The position numbers were made by a program, and so were the translations under genes. Positions 1-4,820 of a DNA stretch of 11,584 bases are shown here, one piece after another. Position 1 is the first letter of the stretch. Each line of letters starts with the position of its first letter. The notes beneath the pieces were generated by a model that saw only the letters and a list, made by a program, of their open reading frames with translations, had not been told where the DNA came from and did no database searches. This DNA comes from Candidatus Nealsoniibacteriota bacterium (GTDB lineage Bacteria; Patescibacteriota; Minisyncoccia; Minisyncoccales; MHMH01). The DNA is taken from NCBI GenBank assembly GCA_030700195.1, contig JAUYKD010000040.1:1-11584 (forward strand). The letters are read 5' to 3'.

Positions 1-1
1 C

Positions 2-496
2 TTCCAGGTGGCTTCTCAAGTTGATTCAAGAACTATTTTAGATGCCGCTGGCGCTGAAAAACTTTTGGGAGCCGGAGATATGCTTTTTGTCTCAGCCGAA
101 ATCTCCAAGCCAAAAAGAATTCAGGCAGCCTATGCTTCTGATAAGGAAGTTAAAAAAGTGGTTAATTTCATAAAAATGCAGAGCAAGCAAGAGGAAGCTC
201 CCAAAGAATTGGTTCAAGAGCTTGAAAAAACATTAAATGAGTCAAAAGAGTTTGATTTTTTAGCCGGAGAGGAAGACCCTTTATACGAAGAAGCTAAAAA
301 ACAGGTTCTTGAAGCTAAAAAAGCTTCAGCCTCTCTTTTACAGAGACGTTTAAGAGTGGGCTATGCCAGAGCCGCCAGATTAATTGACATACTTGAAGAG
401 AAGGGCGTTGTCGGACCGGGAGATGGGGCTAAACCGAGAGAAATTTTAATGTCTTTGGAAGCGGAAGAGGAAGATAATGGCTGGCAGAAAATATAA
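2..496 (+). CDS. ftsK: FtsK/SpoIIIE-type DNA translocase, C-terminal part
   Basis: This is the 3' part of a gene that starts before the window; the reading frame is open from base 2 and ends with TAA at 494-496. FtsK/SpoIIIE proteins are hexameric ATPases that pump double-stranded DNA at the division septum and help resolve chromosome dimers. The first residues (FQVASQVDSRTILDAAGAEK, then LLGAGDMLF) match the conserved end of the FtsK motor domain. After an acidic and lysine-rich linker comes a winged-helix gamma-like domain (around SLLQRRLRVGYARAARLIDI and the VVGP that follows), which in the family reads orienting DNA sequences. The N-terminal membrane part and the Walker motifs lie outside the window. 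recA follows 22 bp downstream on the same strand but has its own promoter. A GTG at 8-10 is an internal valine codon, not a start. Identification is firm; only the upstream extent is unknown. Confidence 0.93.
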   Translation, partial: FQVASQVDSRTILDAAGAEKLLGAGDMLFVSAEISKPKRIQAAYASDKEVKKVVNFIKMQSKQEEAPKELVQELEKTLNESKEFDFLAGEEDPLYEEAKKQVLEAKKASASLLQRRLRVGYARAARLIDILEEKGVVGPGDGAKPREILMSLEAEEEDNGWQKI

Positions 497-501
497 TATT
501 T

Positions 502-510
502 TGTTATAAT
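502..510 (+). promoter_or_regulatory. Extended -10 promoter of recA
   Basis: TGT followed by a perfect TATAAT (505-510) lies in the 22-bp gap between the ftsK stop and the recA ATG at 519. No good -35 box is seen at the expected distance (TGGCAG at 482-487), which fits an extended -10 promoter. Only 8 nt separate the hexamer from the ATG, so transcription would start at or within about 2 nt of the start codon and the mRNA would be leaderless. No Shine-Dalgarno sequence is present. No LexA-type operator was recognised in this short gap. Confidence 0.65.
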
Positions 511-518
511 TTTAAAAT

Positions 519-1508
519 ATGCCAAAGAAACAACCAAAATCTGAAACAAGCGAACTGCAAGAAGCTATTGATGAAATCAAGCAGCGTTTTGGAGAGGGAG
601 CTATTATGAAATTGAAAGAAGTCAGAGCAGTTGATATTGACGTTATCCCAACCGGAGCTATTTCTTTGGATTTAGCTTTAGGGGTGGGAGGCGTACCCAG
701 AGGCAGGGTTATTGAAATTTTCGGGTCAGAATCCACCGGAAAAACCACTTTGGCTCTGCATATTTTGGCCGAGGCCCAGAAAAAAGGTGGTATAGCGGCT
801 TTTGTTGATGCTGAACATGCTTTAGACCCTGATTATGCCCAGAGAATTGGGGTTAATGTTGATGAAATTTTAATATCTCAACCCGACTCGGGAGAGCAGG
901 CCTTGCAGATAGTTGAAACCTTAATCAGGTCAAGCAAGGTTGATGTAATTGTTATTGATTCGGTGGCCGCTCTGACTCCTAAGGCCGAGATTGCCGGAGA
1001 AATAGGCGATCAGCATATTGGTCTTCAAGCAAGGTTAATGTCAGCTGCTTTGAGGAAATTGGCCAGCATTGTAAATAAAACAAAGACATCGGTTATTTTT
1101 TTGAACCAGACAAGAATGAAAATAGGAGTGTTTTGGGGTTCGCCTATTACAACGCCCGGCGGCTTGGCTTTGAAGTTTTACGCTTCGGTCAGGATAGAAT
1201 TAAAAAGGATTGCTCAAATAAAGCAGGGAGACGAAATTATCGGCTCAAGAATCAAAGCCAAGATAGTTAAAAACAAAGTGGCCGCTCCTTTTAAAACGGC
1301 CGAGTTTGACGTTTATTACAATGAAGGAATTTCTTACTTTGGAGATATGCTAAATACGGGTTTGAAATTAGGTTTAATAAAAAAATCCGGCAGCTGGCTT
1401 CAATACGAAAACATTAAACTTGGGCAGGGGGTAGAGCCCGCCAAGAAATTCTTAAAAGAGAATCCTCAAGTAGTTAAGAAAATTAAGGAAGCAGCCTTAA
1501 GTGTCTAG
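519..1508 (+). CDS. recA: Recombinase A
   Basis: RecA polymerises on single-stranded DNA, uses ATP to pair it with a homologous duplex, and drives recombinational repair and SOS signalling. The product is 329 residues, a little shorter than the usual ~350. The Walker A motif GSESTGKTT is at residues 69-77, and VDAEHALDPDYA and the Walker B-type stretch VDVIVIDSVAAL follow. The DNA-binding loop region reads FLNQTRMKIG, then VFWGSPITTPGGLALKFYAS, where most RecAs have a phenylalanine-glycine-asparagine version. The tail ends EAALSV without the long acidic C-terminus of E. coli RecA. The ATG at 519 agrees with the -10 box 8 nt upstream. The last 26 bp overlap the end of rpsR on the opposite strand, so there is no space for a terminator between the two genes. 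Confidence 0.97.
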   Translation: MPKKQPKSETSELQEAIDEIKQRFGEGAIMKLKEVRAVDIDVIPTGAISLDLALGVGGVPRGRVIEIFGSESTGKTTLALHILAEAQKKGGIAAFVDAEHALDPDYAQRIGVNVDEILISQPDSGEQALQIVETLIRSSKVDVIVIDSVAALTPKAEIAGEIGDQHIGLQARLMSAALRKLASIVNKTKTSVIFLNQTRMKIGVFWGSPITTPGGLALKFYASVRIELKRIAQIKQGDEIIGSRIKAKIVKNKVAAPFKTAEFDVYYNEGISYFGDMLNTGLKLGLIKKSGSWLQYENIKLGQGVEPAKKFLKENPQVVKKIKEAALSV

Positions 1509-1668
1509 CCCTTTTTATTGCTTTGGCTAATTTGCGCTGGTGTTTAGAACAAACGCCGGTTCTTTTTTTTGCCCTGATTTTTCCCAAACCGGAAACAAAA
1601 CGGCTGATCGTTTTTATGTCTTTGAAATCAATTTCTTGAATGTTTTTTTTACAAAAATAGCACTCCAC
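1483..1668 (-). CDS. rpsR: Small ribosomal subunit protein bS18
   Basis: bS18 binds the platform of the 30S subunit together with bS6. The protein (61 residues from the proposed start) begins M-ECYFCKKN and contains two cysteine/histidine pairs, CYFC and CSKH, that form the zinc-binding version of bS18, followed by the conserved HQRKLAKAIKRARHLRLLP. I place the start at GTG 1668-1666, which encodes the expected first residues MECYFC. That GTG is made from the last G of an inserted 130-bp element plus the TG of the original ATG. The original ATG is still visible at 1801-1799 on the far side of the element but is cut off from the gene. A longer frame opens at TTG 1722 and would add MKSILKLALCYIRQTSNG, all encoded by the element; this is probably not native. 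The gene overlaps the recA 3' end. No rplI follows. Confidence 0.93.
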   Translation of the reverse strand: MECYFCKKNIQEIDFKDIKTISRFVSGLGKIRAKKRTGVCSKHQRKLAKAIKRARHLRLLP

Positions 1669-1797
1669 CCCGTTAGAAGTCTGTCGTATATAGCACAAGG
1701 CTAATTTCAGAATAGACTTCAATTATTAGTTATACCCCTGTTATTGCCTTGCAGAAAAAATTACTATAATTTTTTCTGATTAGGACTTCTAACGGGG
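1668..1797. mobile_element. 130-bp MITE-like element, copy A, in the rpsR start codon
   Basis: The ends are perfect 14-bp inverted repeats, CCCCGTTAGAAGTC at 1668-1681 and its complement at 1784-1797. They are flanked (read on the minus strand) by the direct repeat TGG at 1800-1798 and 1667-1665, a likely target-site duplication. Inside are an 11-bp hairpin (CAGAAAAAATT at 1752-1762 with its complement at 1768-1778) and a second imperfect pairing (AAGGC near 1697-1701 with GCCTT near 1746-1750), so the element can fold as a branched structure. Bases 1668-1762 match 2256-2350 with two substitutions. No transposase is encoded, so a non-autonomous element moved in trans is the simplest reading. 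Removing it and one target copy restores ATGGAGTGC, a normal bS18 start. A structured RNA or intron cannot be excluded from sequence alone. Confidence 0.8.
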
Positions 1798-1801
1798 CCA
1801 T
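1730..1801 (-). other. Stranded ancestral rpsR start codon with short leader frame
   Basis: ATG at 1801-1799, two bases after the ssb stop codon, is the position where rpsR would start without the insertion. Reading on from it now runs into copy A and gives a 23-codon frame (MAPLEVLIRKNYSNFFCKAI, then TGV) that ends at TAA 1732-1730. It has no resemblance to bS18. If ribosomes still initiate here they would translate a short leader peptide across the element before the real gene. This is a relict by inference from the flanking duplication. Confidence 0.6.
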
Positions 1802-1803
1802 TT

Positions 1804-2256
1804 TTAAAAAGGTATTTCTTTAACGTCGATTTCCTCCTCTTCTTTTCCTGCGCTTTCCGTGGATGGTTCTTCAATAATGGGGATTTCTTCTTTTGATTGA
1901 TCTTTAGGAGTTGTTCCCATTTTAGCGCCTCTTGGTCCAAGTTGCAGGGTTTGAGCGACAATTTCCGTTCGGTATTTTTTATTGCCCGAAGCATCCTGCC
2001 AAGACCTTGTTCTTAATCTTCCTTCAACCATGGCTAAGGCGCCTTTGGTTAAAAATTGTGAAGCGATTTCAGCTAATCTTCCCCAAGCAACAACCGTATG
2101 GAATTCGGTTTCTTGTTGTTTTTGACGGGAATTTTTGTCTAGCCAAATCCTATTGGTGGCTAGGCGAAAATTGCAGACGGATTGACCCGAGGGAGTGCTT
2201 CTTAGTTCCGGGTCGGCGGCGAGATTGCCGATTATTATAACTTTATTTAAATTCAC
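1804..2256 (-). CDS. ssb: Single-stranded DNA-binding protein
   Basis: SSB coats single-stranded DNA during replication, repair and recombination and recruits partner proteins through its C-terminal tip. The product is 150 residues from the proposed start. The OB fold occupies roughly residues 1-110 (MNLNKVIIIGNLAADPELRS, then TPSG, FHTVVAWGRLAE, LAMVEGRLRTRSW). A flexible acidic linker follows, and the end EEEEIDVKEIPF is a recognisable acidic tip ending in IPF. I place the start at GTG 2256-2254, formed from the last G of the inserted element plus the TG of the old ATG, because it gives the canonical MNLNKV start. The longer frame from TTG 2310 would prefix the same element-encoded peptide seen at rpsR. 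The stop is followed after two bases by the relict rpsR ATG. The order rpsF-ssb-rpsR is the classic bacterial one. Confidence 0.95.
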   Translation of the reverse strand: MNLNKVIIIGNLAADPELRSTPSGQSVCNFRLATNRIWLDKNSRQKQQETEFHTVVAWGRLAEIASQFLTKGALAMVEGRLRTRSWQDASGNKKYRTEIVAQTLQLGPRGAKMGTTPKDQSKEEIPIIEEPSTESAGKEEEEIDVKEIPF

Positions 2257-2521
2257 CCCGTTAGAAGTCTGTCGTATATAGCACAAGGCTAATTTCAGAA
2301 TAGACTTCAATTATTAATTATACCCCTGTTATTGTCTTGCAGAAAAAATTTTAATTAAATTTTTTCTGGCTAACCCCGTTAGAAATTTGCGATTGTAAAA
2401 TATGACAAATTTTCAATAATTGTTTTAGTTTGTCAAATATTCGTCAAAAAAGACCGACTGCTCTTTTTTGACTGACAAAATATATTGCAAATTTCTAACG
2501 GGGCTAGGACTTCTAACGGGG
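2256..2521. mobile_element. MITE-like element, copy B, in the ssb start codon (carries nested copy C)
   Basis: The outer ends are the same 14-bp inverted repeats as copy A (2256-2269 and 2508-2521). The flanks on the minus strand show a four-base direct repeat TGAA (2525-2522 and 2255-2252). The 3' half for ssb (2256-2350) matches copy A apart from G/A and C/T differences at 2317 and 2335. The internal hairpin is kept but lengthened (CAGAAAAAATTT with its complement, ending near 2367), so the stem is preserved although the sequence changed. The element is split by a second 130-bp element at 2374-2503. Without that insert, copy B would be about 132 bp. Deleting the whole unit and one TGAA gives TAAAACCATGAATTTAAAT, a normal rpsF-ssb junction. 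Confidence 0.8.
2374..2503. mobile_element. 130-bp MITE-like element, copy C, nested in copy B
   Basis: It is bounded by perfect 17-bp inverted repeats, CCCCGTTAGAAATTTGC at 2374-2390 and its complement at 2487-2503. It shares the outer 11 bases with copies A and B but has a different interior, while being exactly as long as copy A. The flanks are CTAA (2370-2373) and CTAG (2504-2507), which fit a duplication of 3-4 bp. Two internal hairpins are visible: an 11-bp one (GTCAAAAAAGA at 2443-2453 with its complement at 2462-2472, loop CCGACTGC) and TGACAAA/TTTGTCA around 2403-2435. It encodes no protein. It is younger than copy B, since it interrupts it. Confidence 0.8.
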
Positions 2522-2526
2522 TTCAT
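2425..2526 (-). other. Stranded ancestral ssb start codon with short leader frame
   Basis: ATG at 2526-2524, four bases after the rpsF stop, is the likely original ssb start. It now reads through the ends of copies B and C as a 33-codon frame beginning MNPVRSPSPVRN and stops at TAA 2427-2425. The peptide is entirely element-derived and unlike SSB. Like the relict upstream of rpsR, it could be translated as a short leader peptide or be silent. Confidence 0.6.
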
Positions 2527-2530
2527 GGTT

Positions 2531-2908
2531 TTATTCTTTTAAAAGTTCGTCAAGCTTTTTTTCAATTTCTTTTAATTCGACCTTTGGCTTGTCTGTTTTC
2601 TTTTCTGCTTTGGCCGCATCTTGCGCTTGTTTAAATAAATTAGTTCTTTTAGAGGAGTTACTCTTTGCTCGAGACGCGACTTTTTTCACGATGATGTGTT
2701 TTTGGATTAGTTTTTCCTGTTTTAATCCTTTTTCGGCATCTTCCAGTTTTTGCGGCTCTAAATAAAAAGCTAAGGTAGTTAAGGAAGAAGAGGATTCTTG
2801 TTGTATTGGCTGGGTTCCTAAAAGAGAAACCACTCTTTCAAAAAGAGCTTTTTTTTCTTCTTCGGAAAGTCCGGGGATAATTGTATATGTTAATTCGTAA
2901 ACTCGCAT
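2531..2908 (-). CDS. rpsF: Small ribosomal subunit protein bS6
   Basis: bS6 pairs with bS18 on the 30S platform. The product is 125 residues: a typical bS6 start MRVYELTYTIIPGLSEEEKK, an alpha/beta domain of about 85 residues, then a lysine/glutamate-rich tail (KPKVELKEIEKKLDELLKE) that is charged and probably helical or disordered. I chose ATG 2908. The frame stays open back to a TTG at 2929, but that codon lies upstream of, and the added residues would be read across, the -10 box, so it cannot be transcribed from this promoter. The gene opens the rpsF-ssb-rpsR cluster. The next gene begins four bases after its stop in the ancestral arrangement, now with 274 bp between the coding regions because of the inserted elements. 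Confidence 0.9.
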   Translation of the reverse strand: MRVYELTYTIIPGLSEEEKKALFERVVSLLGTQPIQQESSSSLTTLAFYLEPQKLEDAEKGLKQEKLIQKHIIVKKVASRAKSNSSKRTNLFKQAQDAAKAEKKTDKPKVELKEIEKKLDELLKE

Positions 2909-2919
2909 AAGCTGAAGAT

Positions 2920-2948
2920 ATTGTAGCAATTAAAAATAGGGGAGTCAA
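2920..2948 (-). promoter_or_regulatory. Promoter of the rpsF-ssb-rpsR cluster
   Basis: On the minus strand TTGACT (2948-2943) is followed by a 17-nt spacer and TACAAT (2925-2920), and TGC before the hexamer makes it an extended -10. This is the best-formed sigma-70-type promoter in the window. Transcription should start near 2913, giving a 5' leader of only about 5 nt before the ATG at 2908. No Shine-Dalgarno sequence is present. Confidence 0.75.
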
Positions 2949-2978
2949 GGCGATATTTAAAGAGACCGACAACACCCC

Positions 2979-3006
2979 TTGAAAAACTCATATAGTATAT
3001 TATAAT
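2979..3006 (+). promoter_or_regulatory. Promoter of the HAD phosphatase gene
   Basis: TTGAAA (2979-2984), a 16-nt spacer and TATAAT (3001-3006). Six bases separate the hexamer from the ATG at 3013, so the predicted transcript starts at the start codon. It is divergent from the rpsF promoter; the two share a 104-bp intergenic region, with the -35 boxes about 30 bp apart. No operator-like repeat was seen between them. Confidence 0.7.
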
Positions 3007-3012
3007 GGAAAT

Positions 3013-3801
3013 ATGAAAAACGTAAAGGAAATTACAAAAAAAGAGCTGGAATCGTTAAAAGCTATAACTTTTGATATAGATGGGGTGATTATTCATACCG
3101 GCACCGAGTTAAGAGAATCAGCCGATGGCACAGAGCTTTATATGAAATCTAAGCGATTGTCGCGGCAGTTTATTGATAATTTAAAGAAATTGAAAAAATA
3201 TCTTAAGTTAAATTTTTCTTCTGGTAGAAATATCCTTTATCTCCGGAGTTTGGTAAACGAAATATTTGATCAAGATGTTTTTCTGCAGGCTGAAAATGGA
3301 AATATCAGCTGGTTTAATGGAAAAATCACTCATCCCGATTATCCTGCTGATTATTTTGATAAACTAAAAAAAATCAAAGAGCGCATTAAAACGATGATGC
3401 TTACCGATAAAAGAATAAGGGGATTTGAGCCAAAAATGTTTATTTTAACCACTCATTGCGAACAAATGGAGGAAATACCAAAACTAGTGAAAGAATTTGA
3501 TCCGGAAAATGAATTATACTGTCTTTGGACTAATGAAGGTTATGATATCGGAAGTAAGATTATGAATAAAGGGAAAGGAATTATTAATCTTGCTAAATAT
3601 CTTAAAGTTGATCCGAAGCAAATTATTACCACCGGTAATAATTATAATGACGCCGAGATGCTTAAAGTTGGTAAAGGAGTGACAGTGCAACCTGATAGGG
3701 TGGAAGCAGAATATTTTATTGAGCATAAATCAGAAGAACTGGGTGGGGAATTATTAGTTGAATTTTTACTTGAACGCTATAAAAATAAAAAGAGCTTATA
3801 G
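3013..3801 (+). CDS. HAD-superfamily hydrolase (Cof/class IIB-like phosphatase)
   Basis: HAD hydrolases remove phosphate from small molecules through an aspartyl-phosphate intermediate. In this 262-residue protein motif I is FDIDGV (nucleophile D21, general acid/base D23), motif II is SSGRN near residues 69-73, and the lysine of motif III is in NKGKGI near 187-189. Motif IV reads TGNNYNDAEML at 207-217, where the family usually has GDxxND. The central insert (about 85-180) would be the cap that selects the substrate, as in class IIB enzymes related to sugar or mannosyl-glycerate phosphatases, but I cannot name the substrate. The first acidic residue of motif IV is Asn209 here, while Asp213 is kept. 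The gene is a single unit, divergent from rpsF and convergent with trpS. ATG 3013 fits the promoter spacing. Confidence 0.85.
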   Translation: MKNVKEITKKELESLKAITFDIDGVIIHTGTELRESADGTELYMKSKRLSRQFIDNLKKLKKYLKLNFSSGRNILYLRSLVNEIFDQDVFLQAENGNISWFNGKITHPDYPADYFDKLKKIKERIKTMMLTDKRIRGFEPKMFILTTHCEQMEEIPKLVKEFDPENELYCLWTNEGYDIGSKIMNKGKGIINLAKYLKVDPKQIITTGNNYNDAEMLKVGKGVTVQPDRVEAEYFIEHKSEELGGELLVEFLLERYKNKKSL

Positions 3802-3806
3802 CTCTT

Positions 3807-3835
3807 AATTGATTAAGAAATAATTTTAATCAGTT
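3807..3835. terminator. Possible bidirectional AT-rich terminator between the HAD gene and trpS
   Basis: A 10-bp stem (3807-3816 with 3826-3835, one G·T pair, nine-base loop) fills the 32-bp gap between these convergent genes. A second small hairpin (AAGAGC/GCTCTT, 3790-3806) overlaps the HAD gene stop codon. Both are AT-rich and lack a clear T-run, so termination is an inference from position more than from a strong signal. Confidence 0.35.
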
Positions 3836-4808
3836 AAATTAGGCCCATCTTTTTTCTGACGTCTTTTATGGTTGTTTGGGCGATAATTTCAGCTCTTTTT
3901 CTGCCTTGAGTCAGAATCTCTCTAACGTAAACTTCTCTTGTTTGCAGTTCTTTTTTCTTTCTTCTATATGGTTCAAGTTTTAGAATTAATAAATCAGCCA
4001 AGGACTTCTTAAATTCAGCATAACCCTTTTTGCCGAATTTTTTTTCTATCTGGGAGATTGGTTTTCCGGCAAAGAGAGAATATACGGTCAAAAGATTAGC
4101 AATACCCGGCTTTTTAACAGGGTCGTATTTTATTGATTTTCCAGGGTCAGTCACCGCCGACATCACCTTTTTTCTAATAATATCCGGTTCGTCAAACAAA
4201 TAGAGGCAGCCGGCAGGAGATGATTTTGACATTTTTTTCTTAGGATTGTTCAGAGCCATAATTTTGGCTCCGGTTTCCAAGAGCAGGGCCTCGGGCACTT
4301 TAAAAACCTTGCCATATTTCTGGTTGAACTTTCTGGCAATGATTTTAGCAAGTTCTAAATGCTGTTTTTGGTCTTTACCTACCGGCACGGAATCAGTTTG
4401 GTATAAAAGTATATCCGCTGCCTGCAAGATAGGGTAGGTGAGCAGTCCGGCGTTTATATTGTTTTTGAACTGCTGTGATTTTTCTTTGAATTGCGTCATG
4501 CGCGTCAGCTCTCCTAAAGGGGTTATGGTATTTAAATACCAGCTAAGCTCCGTGTGCTCTTTAATTTCCGATTGAATGAATATAATGCACTTTTCAGGAT
4601 CCATGCCAGCCGCTAAAAGTTCAGCGGCAGTGTTAAGTACCTGTTTAGAAAAGGTATCGGGCTCTTGGGGTACGGTCAGAGCGTGCAAATCAGCAATAAA
4701 GAAAATACACTCTCCAATTTGCTGGAGTTCCTTCCATTGGCTTATAGCTCCTGAATAAGAGCCGATATGTATTGAGCCGGTTGGTTGTATGCCTGATAAT
4801 ATCCTCAT
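3834..4808 (-). CDS. trpS: Tryptophanyl-tRNA synthetase
   Basis: TrpRS charges tRNA-Trp with tryptophan using ATP and is a class I synthetase. The 324-residue product is full length. It starts MRILSGIQPTGSIHIGSYSG, which contains the HIGH-type ATP motif (HIGS, 14-17). The GKDQ motif follows at residues 144-147 (VPVGKDQKQH), and KMSKS is at 192-196. I chose ATG 4808 and not the upstream codon at 4826, because the extra residues would be read across a TATAAT box and overlap the end of the RNase J gene. With this choice the gene begins 7 bp after the RNase J stop codon. It faces the HAD gene with a short AT-rich hairpin between them. Confidence 0.96.
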   Translation of the reverse strand: MRILSGIQPTGSIHIGSYSGAISQWKELQQIGECIFFIADLHALTVPQEPDTFSKQVLNTAAELLAAGMDPEKCIIFIQSEIKEHTELSWYLNTITPLGELTRMTQFKEKSQQFKNNINAGLLTYPILQAADILLYQTDSVPVGKDQKQHLELAKIIARKFNQKYGKVFKVPEALLLETGAKIMALNNPKKKMSKSSPAGCLYLFDEPDIIRKKVMSAVTDPGKSIKYDPVKKPGIANLLTVYSLFAGKPISQIEKKFGKKGYAEFKKSLADLLILKLEPYRRKKKELQTREVYVREILTQGRKRAEIIAQTTIKDVRKKMGLI

Positions 4809-4814
4809 GTTTCT

Positions 4815-4820
4815 ATTATA
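4815..4820 (-). promoter_or_regulatory. -10 box of trpS inside the RNase J stop codon
   Basis: A perfect TATAAT (4820-4815 on the minus strand) includes the TAA stop of the RNase J gene (4818-4816). Six bases separate it from the trpS ATG, the same spacing as at the HAD, uvrC and PF04020-like genes. No convincing -35 box or TG extension is visible, so this may be a weak internal promoter that adds to read-through from upstream. Confidence 0.5.

Noticed and set aside
1483..1722. Longer bS18 starting at TTG 1722
   Set aside because: The extra residues are encoded by the inserted element, recur identically before ssb, and have no counterpart in bS18 proteins.
1932..2240. Plus-strand open frame opposite ssb
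   Set aside because: It is the antisense of ssb, has no recognisable protein features and no promoter or ribosome-binding signal.
1804..2310. Longer SSB starting at TTG 2310
   Set aside because: Same element-encoded prefix; GTG 2256 gives the canonical MNLNKV start.
2374..2503. CRISPR array or tandem repeat in the rpsF-ssb gap
   Set aside because: The repeated units are inverted element ends in nested order, not regularly spaced direct repeats with spacers, and no cas genes are present.
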